Source: Microbacterium sp. Yaish 1 (GTDB taxonomy: Bacteria; Actinomycetota; Actinomycetes; Actinomycetales; Microbacteriaceae). Taken from it: a DNA stretch of 64,000 nt. The DNA is taken from contig NZ_NPMR01000001.1 in the NCBI RefSeq assembly GCF_002245215.1, forward strand, positions 62,001-126,000, written 5' to 3'. Both the position numbers and the translations under genes were made by a program. The notes below the pieces were generated by a model, which was given only the letters and a program-made list of their open reading frames with translations, was not told where the DNA came from and did not search any database. This document shows, one piece after another, positions 43,987 through 53,452 of the stretch. How positions within the stretch are numbered: the first letter of the stretch is position 1; every line of letters begins with the position of its first letter.

Positions 43987-46900
43987 TCACCGGAAGTCTC
44001 GTGACTGGTGCCTCACCCCCACCCGCAGGTCTTCGAACGCGTCTGCGAGGATGTTCACGACCCCCTCGTTCGAGCGTTCCAGGATGCCGCGGACGATGAG
44101 CGCCGGGCTGTCGCGCACGACCCGCCGGTAGCGGTGCCACATGCCCGTCGAGCAGATGACGTTCATCAGTCCGTGCTCGTCCTCGAGGTTGAGGAACGTG
44201 ATGCCGGACGCTGTCGCCGGCCGCTGCCGATGGGTGACGAGCCCGGCGATCTCGACGCGGCGCCCCGATTCGTGCTGTCGCAGGTCGTTCGCGGTGAGCA
44301 CTCCGCGCGCGTCGAGCTGCGAACGGTAGTGGGTCATCGGATGGTCGTCGGGTGAGATGCCCGTGGCCCACAGGTCGGAGGCCAGCACGTCATAGCTCGA
44401 CTGATCGGTGAACAGCGGCGGCTGCACGGCGATGAGCGAATCGGGCAGGTACTCGATGCGGTCCTGCGCGGCCGATCCCGCCAGCCAGATCGCCTCGCGA
44501 CGGGTGTGTCCGAAGCATTCCAGCGCTCCCGCGGTCGCGAGTGCTTCGAGCTGCGTCGTATCGGCACCGGTGCGGCGCACCAGGTCGCGCATGTCGCGGT
44601 AGGGACCGGATGCCTCGCGCTCGGCGACGATGCGCTCGGCGAACCTCTTGCCGATGCCGGTGACGGCGGCGAGCCCCAACCGCACGGCGAAGCCGCCGTC
44701 GCGGCGGTGCGCCGCCGACTCGTCGGGGGCGTTGATGTCGAAGACCGGCACGGGAGGCTGCTCGCCGAGGCAGCTGTCTCGGCCCGTCGGACCCGGCCGC
44801 CCCGCCTCGCCCGACACCGATTCGAGCACGGCCTCGGCTCCCGAGAGCTGCAGATCGGGGCGCCGCACCTCGACCCCGTGACGGCGGGCGTCGGCCGCCA
44901 GCGTCGCGGGCGAGTAGAAGCCCATCGGCTGAGCGCGCAGGAGTCCGGCGAGAAACGCCGCCGGATAGTGCAGCTTGATCCACGAACTCGCGTAGACGAG
45001 CAGGCCGAACGACAACGAGTGGCTCTCGGCGAAGCCGAAGTTCGCGAACGCCTGGATCTTCGCGTAGATATCGTCGGCAGCATCCCCCACCAGGCCGTTC
45101 TCGGCCATGCCCTCGTAGAGCTTCTGCTTGAGCGAGTCGATGCGCTCGATGCCGCGCTTGGAACCCATCGCACGACGCAGCAGGTCGGCGTCCTCGCCCG
45201 AGAGCCCGCCGATGACCATGCCCATCTGCATGAGCTGCTCCTGGAAGACCGGCACCCCGAGCGTGCGTTCGAGCACGGGCTTGAGCTTCTCGTGCGGATA
45301 CGTCGTCTTCTCGTACCCGAGCTTGCGGCGCACGTACGGGTGCACGGCGCCGCCCTGGATGGGCCCCGGCCGGATGAGCGCGATCTCGATCACGAGGTCG
45401 TAGAACCGACGCGGCTGCAGGCGCGGCAGCAGGCCCATCTGCGCTCGGGACTCGACCTGGAACACCCCGATCGAGTCGGCCCGGCAGAGCATGTCGTAGA
45501 CGGCCGCCTCTTCCTTCGGCAGCGTCGAGAGCTCGAACTTCTCCCCCGTTGCCCCCTCGATCAGGTCGAAGCAGTACTGCAGCGCGGCGAGCATCCCGAG
45601 GCCCAGCAGATCGAACTTCACCAGGCCCATCCAGGCGGCATCGTCTTTGTCCCACTGGATGACGGTCCGGTCCTGCATCCGGGCGTGCTCGATCGGCACG
45701 ACCTCACCGACGGGACGATCGGTCAGCACCATGCCGCCCGAATGGATGCCCAGGTGCCGGGGAGCCTTCAGCAGCTCGGCGGCGTAGCTGAGCACCCGCT
45801 CGGGGATGTCGTGGTCGGGGCCGGTATCGAGGGTCGCACCCCAGCGTTCGACCTGCTTCGACCAGGCATCCTGCTGTCCCGGGGAATGCCCGAGGGCCTT
45901 CGCCATGTCGCGCACGGCGTTCTTGGGCCGGTACTGGATGACGTTCGCCACCTGCGCCGCCCGCTCGCGCCCGTAGGTGGCGTAGACCCACTGGATGATC
46001 TCCTCGCGCCGGTCGGAGTCGAAGTCGACGTCGATGTCGGGCTCCTCCTCGCGGAGGGCCGAGAGGAAGCGCTCGAACGGCAGTCGGTAGTAGATCGAGT
46101 CGATCGCGGTGATGTCGAGCAGGTAGCAGACGGCGCTGTTGGCTGCCGAACCGCGCCCCTGGCAGAGGATGCCGCGCCGCCGCGCTTCCTGCACGATGCC
46201 GTGGACGATGAGGAAGTAGCCCGGGAAGTCCTTCTGCTCGATGACGGCGAGCTCTCGCTCGATGCGGTCGCGGTCTTCGGCCGGCAGGTTCGGGTACTTG
46301 CGGGGCACGGCCTCCCACACGAGGTGCCGCAGCCACGTCATCGGCGTGTGCCCCTCGGGAACGGGAAGCTTCGGCAGGGCGGGCTTGGCCCGGCGCAGCG
46401 GGAAGGCGAGCTCGTCGGCGAGCTCGACGGTGCGCGCGACGGCGCCGGGGAACCGGCGGAAGCGCCGCGTCATCTCGGCGCCCGACCGCAGGTGCGCGCC
46501 CGCATGCGAGGGCAGCCATCCGTCGAGCTCGTCGAGCCCGCGGTTGGCCCGCACCGCCGCGATCGCCGCGGCGAGGTGGGCGCGCTCGGGTACGGCATAG
46601 TGCACGTTGTTCGTCGCGAGGATCGGCAGACCCCGCTCACGGGCGAGACCGGCGAGGATGTCGTTGTGCCGCGAGTCCAGCGGCTCGCCGTGATCCATCA
46701 GCTCGACCTCGACGGCATCGCGCCCGAACCGGTCGACCAGGACGTCGAGCTCGGCGGCGGCGGCATCCGGTCCGCTCTCGATGAGCGCCCGGCGCACAGC
46801 GCCCTTGCGGCATCCGGTGAGGATGCTCCATTCGCCTCCGGCGATGTCGGCCAGATCGTCGAGCCGGTAGCGGGGCTTGCCCTTCTCCGCTCCCGCGAGC

Positions 46901-47394
46901 TGCCCCTGGGTGAGCGCTCGCGCCAGCCGGTGGTATCCCTCTTCGCCGCGGGCGAGGACGAGCAGATGCTCGCCCGGCGGGTCGGCCTCGTTGCGCGCGG
47001 CGCCGACGCGCTGCGGCAGATCGAGCGACAGCTCCGCCCCGAACACGGTCTTCACCGCCAACTGCTCGGCGGCCTCGGCGAAGCGGACGATGCCGTAGAA
47101 GCCATCGTGGTCGGTGACGGCGAGAGCGTGCAGCCCCAGCCGTTCGGCCTCTTCGGCCAGCTCTTCGGGCGATGAGGCCCCGTCGAGGAACGAGTACGAC
47201 GTGTGCGCGTGCAGCTCGGCATACGGCACCGCGTTCTCAGGACGCTCGATCCTCGGCGCGGAGTACTTGCCGCGCTTGCGCGACCACGCGGGACTGTCGC
47301 CGCCGTCGGCACCCGGCGGCGCGCTGGGCGCGCGGTTGCCGCTGAGCAGCCGTTCCATCTCGGACCACGGCACAGAAGGGTTGTTGAAGCCCAT
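43987..47394 (-). CDS. dnaE2: Error-prone DNA polymerase III alpha subunit DnaE2
   Basis: The polymerase of SOS mutagenesis. 1135 residues: PHP domain with LHAHTSYSFLDG (His 62/64) and VTDHDG; DNA polymerase III palm with catalytic D453/D455/D457 (PDIDVDFDSDRR); and a C-terminal OB fold (VEIAGLVTHRQRPAT). It lacks the tau/beta-binding tail of the replicative DnaE1. It starts at ATG 47394, overlapping the imuB stop (TGATG). Third gene of the LexA-controlled imuA'-imuB-dnaE2 operon. In mycobacteria this cassette drives damage-induced mutagenesis and drug resistance. Confidence 0.95.
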   Translation of the reverse strand: MGFNNPSVPWSEMERLLSGNRAPSAPPGADGGDSPAWSRKRGKYSAPRIERPENAVPYAELHAHTSYSFLDGASSPEELAEEAERLGLHALAVTDHDGFYGIVRFAEAAEQLAVKTVFGAELSLDLPQRVGAARNEADPPGEHLLVLARGEEGYHRLARALTQGQLAGAEKGKPRYRLDDLADIAGGEWSILTGCRKGAVRRALIESGPDAAAAELDVLVDRFGRDAVEVELMDHGEPLDSRHNDILAGLARERGLPILATNNVHYAVPERAHLAAAIAAVRANRGLDELDGWLPSHAGAHLRSGAEMTRRFRRFPGAVARTVELADELAFPLRRAKPALPKLPVPEGHTPMTWLRHLVWEAVPRKYPNLPAEDRDRIERELAVIEQKDFPGYFLIVHGIVQEARRRGILCQGRGSAANSAVCYLLDITAIDSIYYRLPFERFLSALREEEPDIDVDFDSDRREEIIQWVYATYGRERAAQVANVIQYRPKNAVRDMAKALGHSPGQQDAWSKQVERWGATLDTGPDHDIPERVLSYAAELLKAPRHLGIHSGGMVLTDRPVGEVVPIEHARMQDRTVIQWDKDDAAWMGLVKFDLLGLGMLAALQYCFDLIEGATGEKFELSTLPKEEAAVYDMLCRADSIGVFQVESRAQMGLLPRLQPRRFYDLVIEIALIRPGPIQGGAVHPYVRRKLGYEKTTYPHEKLKPVLERTLGVPVFQEQLMQMGMVIGGLSGEDADLLRRAMGSKRGIERIDSLKQKLYEGMAENGLVGDAADDIYAKIQAFANFGFAESHSLSFGLLVYASSWIKLHYPAAFLAGLLRAQPMGFYSPATLAADARRHGVEVRRPDLQLSGAEAVLESVSGEAGRPGPTGRDSCLGEQPPVPVFDINAPDESAAHRRDGGFAVRLGLAAVTGIGKRFAERIVAEREASGPYRDMRDLVRRTGADTTQLEALATAGALECFGHTRREAIWLAGSAAQDRIEYLPDSLIAVQPPLFTDQSSYDVLASDLWATGISPDDHPMTHYRSQLDARGVLTANDLRQHESGRRVEIAGLVTHRQRPATASGITFLNLEDEHGLMNVICSTGMWHRYRRVVRDSPALIVRGILERSNEGVVNILADAFEDLRVGVRHQSRDFR

Positions 47395-48944
47395 CAGTCG
47401 TACCGCCCCTCGACCGACCATTCGCCGCCGTCGCACACCAGCAGCCACGCGGTCTGGGTGGCATCGACCATCTGGAAGCGGTGAGCACGCCGCGCTCGCG
47501 CGGCATCCCACTCCCGTTCGATCACCGGCCAGGGCCCTGCCCACGAGCGGATGCCGCGCGACCCGGTCGATGACACGAGCGCCGCCGGGATCGCCGTCAG
47601 CTCGCCCCGCCCGTCGACCGCCACCATGTCGCCCTCCCGATCGACGACCGCCAGCGGCAGCGCCCGCTCGAAGACCGTCGCGGGCAGCGGATCGGGCAGG
47701 CTGCCCGGCCAGGGCCGCTCGCGCGAGCTCGTCACGGGACGGTCGCCCCACGGCACGAGAACCTGCCGCTCGGCGAGCCAGCGACCACCGCCCACGACCG
47801 GGGTCACGACGCCCGTGTGTCCGAGCATCGCCTGCACCCGCGACAGGGCATGGTGCACCCGCTGCTCGGGACCGGAGCCGAACAGCGAGACAGCGTGGTG
47901 GGATGCCGCATCCACCGCTTCGGGCTCGATCTTGACCCGGGCCACACCGCTGGTGAACTTGCCGCTCTCGGCCAGCTGCCAGCGCACCCGGTCGACGACG
48001 GCGGCGGCGTCGAAGGTGCCGGGGTGAAGCCACACGCGGTTGCTCGTCTCGCCCCGGTCGCCGGTGAGGATGACGCGCAGCTCGGTGCACACGAGATCGA
48101 CCGCGCCGAGTCCGGAGACGAACTCCTCGGCCGCGACCCTCATGCCGAACGCGACCTGATCGGCGAGCTCGAGAGGAGGTTCGAACGAGACCTCGCGGTG
48201 AAGCTCGGGCGGCGGGGTGCGCGGGGTCACCGGGCGTGAATCGGCGCCGGAGGCGAGGCCGTGCAAGCGCGCGCCGCGGGGGCCGAAGCGTTCGACCAGT
48301 CGTTCGGGTTCGATCGCGGCGAGGTCGCCGAGGGTCTGCACGCCGAGCCGGACGAAGAGGTCGACGGATTCATCGTCGAGCACGGCGATCGTCAACGGCG
48401 CGAGGAACTCCGCCGAGCGCCCGGCCTCGACCACCCGGATCGGGCGTTCGGGGCGGGTGCTCATCCGGGCCGCCTGCTGCGCGGTGAAGGGGCCGTCGGC
48501 GACACCGGCCCGCACGTCGAGGTCGCCCTCGGCCACCGCGGCCAGCAGGGCACCGGCGGCCTCGGTCTCGCCGCCGTAGAAACGTGCGGGGCCGCGCACG
48601 CGCAGCGCGCAGAGTCCCGCCTCGAGCACCTGCACTCCCGGTGCCATCTCTTCGAGGCGCGCGACGATCGGGGCGAACTCCCGGTGATCGCGCACCGCGT
48701 CCGCGTCGGCCACCTGCAACGCGGGACATCGCGCCTGCGCGTCACGGCGACGCTGGCCACGGGCGACGCCGTCGGCACGGGCTGACGCCGAGCACGCGAC
48801 CACCATCCCCTTCTCGAACACCGCGATCGGCGCGTTCGGGTCGCCGCCGGTCTCGCGCACGAACGCCACGACCGGCCAGTCGGGCACCCACACCACGAGG
48901 CTGCGTACCGGTGCCGTCGCCTCCTGCTCCCGCAGCTCCCCCAT
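47394..48944 (-). CDS. imuB: ImuB, catalytically dead Y-family polymerase-like protein
   Basis: 516 residues. Y-family polymerase fold with the catalytic acidic residues replaced: the N-terminal strand reads LVVWVPDWPVVA instead of a DxDxFFA motif. Helix-hairpin-helix text (LVERFGPRGARLHGLASG) and the little-finger domain remain; the C-terminal extension binds the beta clamp and partners in known cases. It serves as the scaffold linking DnaE2 to the clamp. It starts at ATG 48944, one base after the imuA' stop, and overlaps dnaE2 by one base. Confidence 0.93.
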   Translation of the reverse strand: MGELREQEATAPVRSLVVWVPDWPVVAFVRETGGDPNAPIAVFEKGMVVACSASARADGVARGQRRRDAQARCPALQVADADAVRDHREFAPIVARLEEMAPGVQVLEAGLCALRVRGPARFYGGETEAAGALLAAVAEGDLDVRAGVADGPFTAQQAARMSTRPERPIRVVEAGRSAEFLAPLTIAVLDDESVDLFVRLGVQTLGDLAAIEPERLVERFGPRGARLHGLASGADSRPVTPRTPPPELHREVSFEPPLELADQVAFGMRVAAEEFVSGLGAVDLVCTELRVILTGDRGETSNRVWLHPGTFDAAAVVDRVRWQLAESGKFTSGVARVKIEPEAVDAASHHAVSLFGSGPEQRVHHALSRVQAMLGHTGVVTPVVGGGRWLAERQVLVPWGDRPVTSSRERPWPGSLPDPLPATVFERALPLAVVDREGDMVAVDGRGELTAIPAALVSSTGSRGIRSWAGPWPVIEREWDAARARRAHRFQMVDATQTAWLLVCDGGEWSVEGRYD

Positions 48945-48945
48945 C

Positions 48946-49644
48946 TCAGACCGCCCGTCGCATCGGGATCGGCTCGACGACCGGACCGCCGGCAGCCCGC
49001 TCGTGAGAAGCGGCCGAGATCGCACCGTCGGGTGCCGGCAGCAGCATCCGCGCCGATCGGGGAACCGGGAACCGCCGGCTCGACACGGTGACCGTCAGCT
49101 CGCGGTCGCTGAGGTAGCCGTCACCGTCGCCCAAACCCGACCATCGCGGATCGGTGACGTCGAGCATCGCCTCGGTCTGCGGCCACGGCCCCTGCACGAG
49201 CAGCACCGTTCCGCGGTCGCGCAGACGGCCGGCGAGCTTGGCGATGTCGGAGTCCTTCGCCCGTTCGGGCGGACGCACCGCGACGACGGGCAGCACGTCG
49301 GCGATCGTCGCGGTGACGGCGAGCCACCGGGCTCCCGGATCGGGGATCAGCACGACGCGGGACAGATCGACCCCGGCATGCTCCGCCGCCTCGGCCCCGA
49401 ATCCGGGCATCCCGACCACACCGCACCACGACCCGGTCTGCGACGGCTGCGCGAGCAGGGCGAACAGCAGCGAGGACGACGAGCCGAGCGAATAGGCGGC
49501 GCCGGGACGCAGCCCCCGCCCGGGCAGCAGTCCGGCCAGGGCAGGATGGGTCGGCAGCACGGGAGCATCGAGGCGGCGCCCCTGCATCCGCTCCATCTGC
49601 GCGCGCAGTCGCTGCACGTCCTCGGCGGCAGCGGGATTGCGCAT
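48946..49644 (-). CDS. imuA': ImuA' (RecA-fold accessory protein of the mutasome)
   Basis: 232 residues. RecA/SulA-like fold in which a canonical Walker A is absent: the corresponding loop reads LGSSSSLLFALL. Followed by CGVVGMPGFGAEAAEHAGVD and VVLIPDPG. Required with ImuB and DnaE2 for damage-induced mutagenesis in relatives. The start at ATG 49644 has GTGAGG upstream; a GTG 12 bp earlier is also possible. A perfect LexA box lies 24 bp upstream. First gene of the operon. Confidence 0.88.
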   Translation of the reverse strand: MRNPAAAEDVQRLRAQMERMQGRRLDAPVLPTHPALAGLLPGRGLRPGAAYSLGSSSSLLFALLAQPSQTGSWCGVVGMPGFGAEAAEHAGVDLSRVVLIPDPGARWLAVTATIADVLPVVAVRPPERAKDSDIAKLAGRLRDRGTVLLVQGPWPQTEAMLDVTDPRWSGLGDGDGYLSDRELTVTVSSRRFPVPRSARMLLPAPDGAISAASHERAAGGPVVEPIPMRRAV

Positions 49645-49668
49645 GATCGACCTCACTCAGCAAGGGTA

Positions 49669-49680
49669 GAACATATGTTC
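49669..49680. promoter_or_regulatory. LexA operator (SOS box)
   Basis: GAACATATGTTC, a perfect 12-bp palindrome matching the Gram-positive SOS consensus GAAC-N4-GTTC. It lies 24 bp before the imuA' start, so imuA', imuB and dnaE2 should be DNA-damage inducible. Confidence 0.93.
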
Positions 49681-49803
49681 TAGACCATCAATGTCGAGAT
49701 CGAAGATACGACCGACTTCCGACATCCACTCCGGATCGACGCAGGGCTCCGCTGCCGCTGCTACCCGTATCCCCCTGGGCCCGCGAGGCGTATGGTCACA
49801 AGC

Positions 49804-49965
49804 ATGTGGACAGTACTTGTGATCTTGATCATCGTGTGGGTGGTGCTGTCGATCGTGGGGTTCGCGTTCGAGGGCTTGCTCTGGCTAGGAATCATCGGCG
49901 TCGTGTTGACCATCGGGACCCTCGTGTTCGGGATCATCCGGCAGCGCGCGGGACGCCGCCCCTGA
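49804..49965 (+). CDS. Small hydrophobic membrane protein
   Basis: 53 residues, two near-continuous membrane helices (about 3-22 and 24-45: LLWLGIIGVVLTIGTLVFGI) and a basic tail RQRAGRRP. No family name is recalled, but tiny two-helix proteins of this type are common in actinobacteria. The last 81 bp overlap the 3' end of the convergent diacylglycerol-kinase gene. No ribosome-binding site is obvious before ATG 49804. Confidence 0.65.
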   Translation: MWTVLVILIIVWVVLSIVGFAFEGLLWLGIIGVVLTIGTLVFGIIRQRAGRRP

Positions 49966-50964
49966 CACCGGAGCAGTTTCAGGGTCCGGTTTGCGCACAC
50001 GGATCAGGAGCGCGCCAGGACGGACGGTGATGCGCGCAGCACTCACGTGACCGAAGCTGTCACCGTCGAGTTGCACCACACGCGGAACCTCGAACGTGGC
50101 CTCGAACACCCGACCGCGCGCATAGGCGAGAGAGTGGAGCTCCGGCGCCCAAGCGAGGATGCGGCGGGTGAAGCGCGATCGCCGCGCGGCTCCTTGCAGC
50201 GTCAGACGGGAACCGATCCCGGCCCATCCGAGCCGGCCACGCGGTCGCATCATCACCACATCCAGGAACCCGTCATCGATGCTCGCCCGCGGAATGAGCA
50301 GCATGTTTCCGGCGAGCGTTCCGCAGTTGCCGACGATAACGGTGTGCGCGCGGGCGCTACGTGCCCGGCTCCCGTCGATCCGGTACTCGATGCGGAACAA
50401 CCGGTTGGCGAGAACCGATCGCGCGATCGGCGCGACGTATGCGAGCCACCCGAGATGCTTCTTCGCGAGAGCGTTCGTGTTGGCGGCCATGTCCGCATCG
50501 AGCCCGATCCCGGCCATCACCACGAAGGTATGCGAGCTCCACTCGCCGCCGACGCTTCTGAGATCCGCGACGGCGACATCGAGGCGCCGCTCGTAACCGG
50601 AGAAGGCCACCGCCACCGCCGCATCGGGATCGCCGAGCGCGATCCCGAGCTCGCGGGCAAGGAGGTTCCCCGTCCCGGCGGGAATGAGGGCGACGGGTAT
50701 GCCGGTGCCCTGCAAGACCTCAGCTGCGGCACAGACCGTCCCGTCGCCGCCCGCGACCAGCACCACCGCTGGCGCGTCGCGGCGGGCATTCTGAGCGGCC
50801 TCACGGCCGGAATCCGCCGACCGAGTCGAGTACCAGCGGGCCGGCGCCCACCTCGCCGCGAGCTCGTGAGCGCTGACGAGCCGGCGAAGTCGATCGACAT
50901 CCGCTTTGCCGGGATGGAAGACCACCGCCGCATGGGGTGTACTCCTCGCCGCGTCATGACTCAC
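49885..50964 (-). CDS. Diacylglycerol kinase-family lipid kinase
   Basis: Phosphorylates diacylglycerol or a related lipid at the inner membrane. 359 residues: VVFHPGKADVDRL (N-terminal substrate/nucleotide strand), GGDGT at 72-76, IPAGTGNLLAR from 95, a GIGLDADMA segment, and IDDGFLDVV near 255. Matches the DagK/YegS catalytic fold. GTG 50964 gives a GTGA overlap with the upstream gene and a GGGGG ribosome-binding site; longer starts would overlap by 37 bp. The acidic tail (about 335-359) is overlapped by the small hydrophobic gene. Confidence 0.9.
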   Translation of the reverse strand: MSHDAARSTPHAAVVFHPGKADVDRLRRLVSAHELAARWAPARWYSTRSADSGREAAQNARRDAPAVVLVAGGDGTVCAAAEVLQGTGIPVALIPAGTGNLLARELGIALGDPDAAVAVAFSGYERRLDVAVADLRSVGGEWSSHTFVVMAGIGLDADMAANTNALAKKHLGWLAYVAPIARSVLANRLFRIEYRIDGSRARSARAHTVIVGNCGTLAGNMLLIPRASIDDGFLDVVMMRPRGRLGWAGIGSRLTLQGAARRSRFTRRILAWAPELHSLAYARGRVFEATFEVPRVVQLDGDSFGHVSAARITVRPGALLIRVRKPDPETAPVSGAASRALPDDPEHEGPDGQHDADDS

Positions 50965-51500
50965 CGAGAGATGCCACCCCCTGCTGCTGCGGACCACCCC
51001 TCGATCTGTACGCGGTACGCCTCGGCACGCTGACGAGCCGCGGCTCCTTCGACGGGCTGGGCAGTGAACGTCACCGTCGCAGCCAGAGCCGCCACCGCGG
51101 CGGCCCGCTCGAGCTCACGTGCCGCGAAGGTGCGCGCGCTGTCGGCCGACGCTTCCTTCTCGCTTCGAACCTGCTCGCTGATCTCTGCCAATCGCAACGC
51201 GATCAACTGCGCCAGTCCGTCCCGGAGTTCTTCCAGGGTCGTGTTGTGGATCTCCAGACGCCGGTCGGAGACGGTCAGCACGACATCGGGATAGCCGGAA
51301 TGCGCAAGGAGCTCACGCGTAGACTCGCCGAGGACGTCTCGGACCTCCTCTTTACCCGGACGCCGGGTGAACACCGCTTCCACCGTGTATCGGGCGGGCG
51401 GGTCCTCGGTCATCAATCCGGCGGGAAGAGATCCCGCCAGCACGGAGTCGAGCCCGAGATTGCTTCCGGAAAAAGCTTCGTCATGCGTATTTGCGCTCAT
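50961..51500 (-). CDS. Hypothetical protein upstream of the lipid kinase
   Basis: 179 residues, soluble. Middle segment YTVEAVFTRRPGKEEVRD ... PDVVLTVSDRRLEIHNTT, then a long helical part (about 90-160) rich in Ala, Glu and Arg. No family recognised. It overlaps the lipid kinase by GTGA, so the two are co-expressed. TAACGT 6 bp before the ATG and no Shine-Dalgarno suggest a leaderless mRNA. Confidence 0.75.
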   Translation of the reverse strand: MSANTHDEAFSGSNLGLDSVLAGSLPAGLMTEDPPARYTVEAVFTRRPGKEEVRDVLGESTRELLAHSGYPDVVLTVSDRRLEIHNTTLEELRDGLAQLIALRLAEISEQVRSEKEASADSARTFAARELERAAAVAALAATVTFTAQPVEGAAARQRAEAYRVQIEGWSAAAGGGISR

Positions 51501-51580
51501 GACCGGACGTTACGCCTCCCAGATGTGAGGCTCACAGGTTCACGCTGCGGGGCTGGGGGACGCCACGCCCGTAGCCGCGG

Positions 51581-52078
51581 TCAGGCGGCGAGCGACAGGT
51601 AAGGCTCCCAGCGCGGGTCGGATCGCTCCGTGCCCCGCACCGTCCACTGCGGTCCACGCGGAGGCTTCGGCAGCCACCGCAGCTCCCACCCCATCTCCTG
51701 GGGAGTGTGGTCGCTCTTGAGGTTGTTGCACCGCAGGCAGCAGGCGACGAGGTTCTCCCACGAGTTGCTGCCTCCGCGCGAGCGAGGCATGACGTGGTCG
51801 ATCGTCGACGCCGCCTTTCCGCAGTACGCACATCGGTGCGCATCACGGCGGAGCACCCCGCGCCGCGTCACCGGCACTCGGCGCGCATTCGGGATACGGA
51901 CGTACCGGGTCAGGACGATCACCGCCGGGCGTTCGTACGTTCCATCGATCCCGAGAACGGGGTCGTGGACGACGTGCTCGACGATCGTCGCCTTGTCGTT
52001 CAACACCAGGAGGAGGGCCCGACGGAACGACACCACGGCGAGTGGCTCATACCCGGCGTTCAGTACCAGAGTGCGCAT
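51581..52078 (-). CDS. HNH endonuclease
   Basis: 165 residues. An N-terminal about 70-residue domain (LVLNAGYEPLAVVSFRRALLL) precedes an HNH zinc-type core: C83-x2-C86, IDHVMPRSRGG with H95, NSWENLVACCLRCN with N109 and C114-x2-C117. A small free-standing nuclease common in actinobacterial chromosomes; DNA repair or phage-related roles are guesses. The conserved YEPLAVV start and host-like codon use mark it as a core gene. Confidence 0.9.
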   Translation of the reverse strand: MRTLVLNAGYEPLAVVSFRRALLLVLNDKATIVEHVVHDPVLGIDGTYERPAVIVLTRYVRIPNARRVPVTRRGVLRRDAHRCAYCGKAASTIDHVMPRSRGGSNSWENLVACCLRCNNLKSDHTPQEMGWELRWLPKPPRGPQWTVRGTERSDPRWEPYLSLAA

Positions 52079-52175
52079 TTCCTGTCCTCACGAACTGCCC
52101 TGACGGCTTCAGCGGATGTTCGATGACCGACGTAACGCGCGCCGTGCGGGCAGGTCCCGCGAGGGTGCGAGCACG

Positions 52176-52206
52176 AAAAAAGGCGCCGTCATGAAGACAG
52201 CGCCTT
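52176..52206 (-). terminator. Rho-independent terminator of the M23 peptidase gene
   Basis: On the minus strand AAGGCGCTG ... CGGCGCCTT forms a GC stem followed by six T (TTTTTT at 52181-52176). It lies 187 bp after the peptidase stop codon in the right orientation. Between the two no gene was found. Confidence 0.75.
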
Positions 52207-52392
52207 GATTCACGGCCGAGGCCGCAGTGGTGCACACGATGCCGCAGGACATAGCGACCGATCGCATTCACGGTTCGAATGCCCGGTACTGGTCCCATCG
52301 GCTCCCCCTCGGCGTGCGCGAGCGTCGCGTTCAGGGTAATACACCCTCGACCCCGGAAAGGTCGACGGAAGATGAACGGATGATGCGTGTCG

Positions 52393-53295
52393 TCAGCCCG
52401 CGTTCGCGACGAGCCACGACTCGGCGTTCACGTACGCGCCGTCGACGACGATCTCGAGGTGCAGGTGCGTTCCGAACGCACGGCCCGTGTCGCCGACCTG
52501 GCCGAGCAGCTGGCCCGCCGAGACGGTGTCGCCGACCTGCACCGCGCGGGTACCCCAGTCCATGTGGGCGTACAGGCTCGTGACGTTGGTGCCGTTGATG
52601 TTGTGCGCGACCTTGACGTACACGCCCCAGCCCGGACCGCTCTCGCTCGACGCGACGACCGTGCCGTCGGCGACCGAGTAGATCGGCGTGCCGCGGTCGG
52701 CCATGTAGTCGGTGCCGCGGTGACCGGCGTACGGGGTGCCGAAGTTGTTGAACGACATCAGCGGACGACGCACGAGACCGGAACCCGGCGCGACGAGCGG
52801 GATCGACTGGTTGTACGACGTCGAGGACGCGGTCGAGCTGCTCGCGGAGATCCGGTTGGCGAGAGCCTCGGCGGCTGCCTTCGCGGCGGCCTCCTCGTCC
52901 TTCTTCTTCTGGATCTCTTCGGGCGTGGTCGCCGTGAACCCGCTGCGGTCGAGGGAGGCGGGGCCCACCTCGGACGCGACGACGATCGACTGCGCGTTGT
53001 CGGCGGCCACCTGCTGCAGCGTCATCGCATCGGCCGACGTACCGCGCACGGCGGCGAAGGCCGGGATGGCGACGGTCGCGACGAGACCCACCACAGCAGC
53101 GACCGTGAAGGTGCTGCGAACGGGGTGGACCCGACGGCGGCTACGGCGTGCGGCGCGGTTCTCGATGGTCGCGACATCCCGTGATTGCTTCTTCGCCATC
53201 GGGAAGCGGCGGCCACGCAGGGCGCGACCAGAGCGGTCGGGATTCGTCGCGTCGACCTCGGGTACGTCTACCGACGAATCGTTGTTTTCAGCCAA
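52393..53295 (-). CDS. M23-family peptidase (LytM-type cell-wall endopeptidase)
   Basis: 300 residues. A basic cytoplasmic N-terminus (about 1-60, many Arg), a membrane anchor or signal helix at about 62-83, and a helical Ala/Lys/Glu linker (about 125-155). The LytM zinc domain comes last: H192xxxD196 (GHRGTDYM), H244 (LYAHM) and HLHLE with H277/H279. All zinc ligands are present, so it should cleave peptide cross-links in the wall. The start is TTG with GGAGG upstream. A structured 150-nt leader precedes it and a terminator follows. Confidence 0.93.
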   Translation of the reverse strand: MAENNDSSVDVPEVDATNPDRSGRALRGRRFPMAKKQSRDVATIENRAARRSRRRVHPVRSTFTVAAVVGLVATVAIPAFAAVRGTSADAMTLQQVAADNAQSIVVASEVGPASLDRSGFTATTPEEIQKKKDEEAAAKAAAEALANRISASSSTASSTSYNQSIPLVAPGSGLVRRPLMSFNNFGTPYAGHRGTDYMADRGTPIYSVADGTVVASSESGPGWGVYVKVAHNINGTNVTSLYAHMDWGTRAVQVGDTVSAGQLLGQVGDTGRAFGTHLHLEIVVDGAYVNAESWLVANAG

Positions 53296-53332
53296 ATCAG
53301 TCCTCCGGCGCCTCTGCGCGATGGTCTGCGCT

Positions 53333-53397
53333 GGCTCGTCGATACTGCGCGTGTAGGCCCACGCGACGTTCGGGTGTCACCGCGTGGACGACGAGCC
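53333..53397 (-). ncRNA. Structured 5' leader of the M23 peptidase gene
   Basis: In the minus-strand transcript GGCTCGTCG (53397-53389) pairs perfectly with CGACGAGCC (53341-53333), enclosing a second perfect stem CCACGCG (53387-53381) with CGCGTGG (53365-53359). It lies between the promoter and the start codon. The conserved motifs of the c-di-AMP riboswitch, common at such genes, are not present, so the class is unknown. Confidence 0.5.
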
Positions 53398-53452
53398 GAA
53401 GAGGCAATCCATGCAGCGGTCTCGGGCGGGCTTCTCGCCTGAAGACCTCTCG

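Noticed and set aside
53296..53446. c-di-AMP (ydaO-type) riboswitch before the M23 gene
   Set aside because: The conserved GGGGGACCC and GGGGTGAA-like blocks are absent, although the leader is structured.
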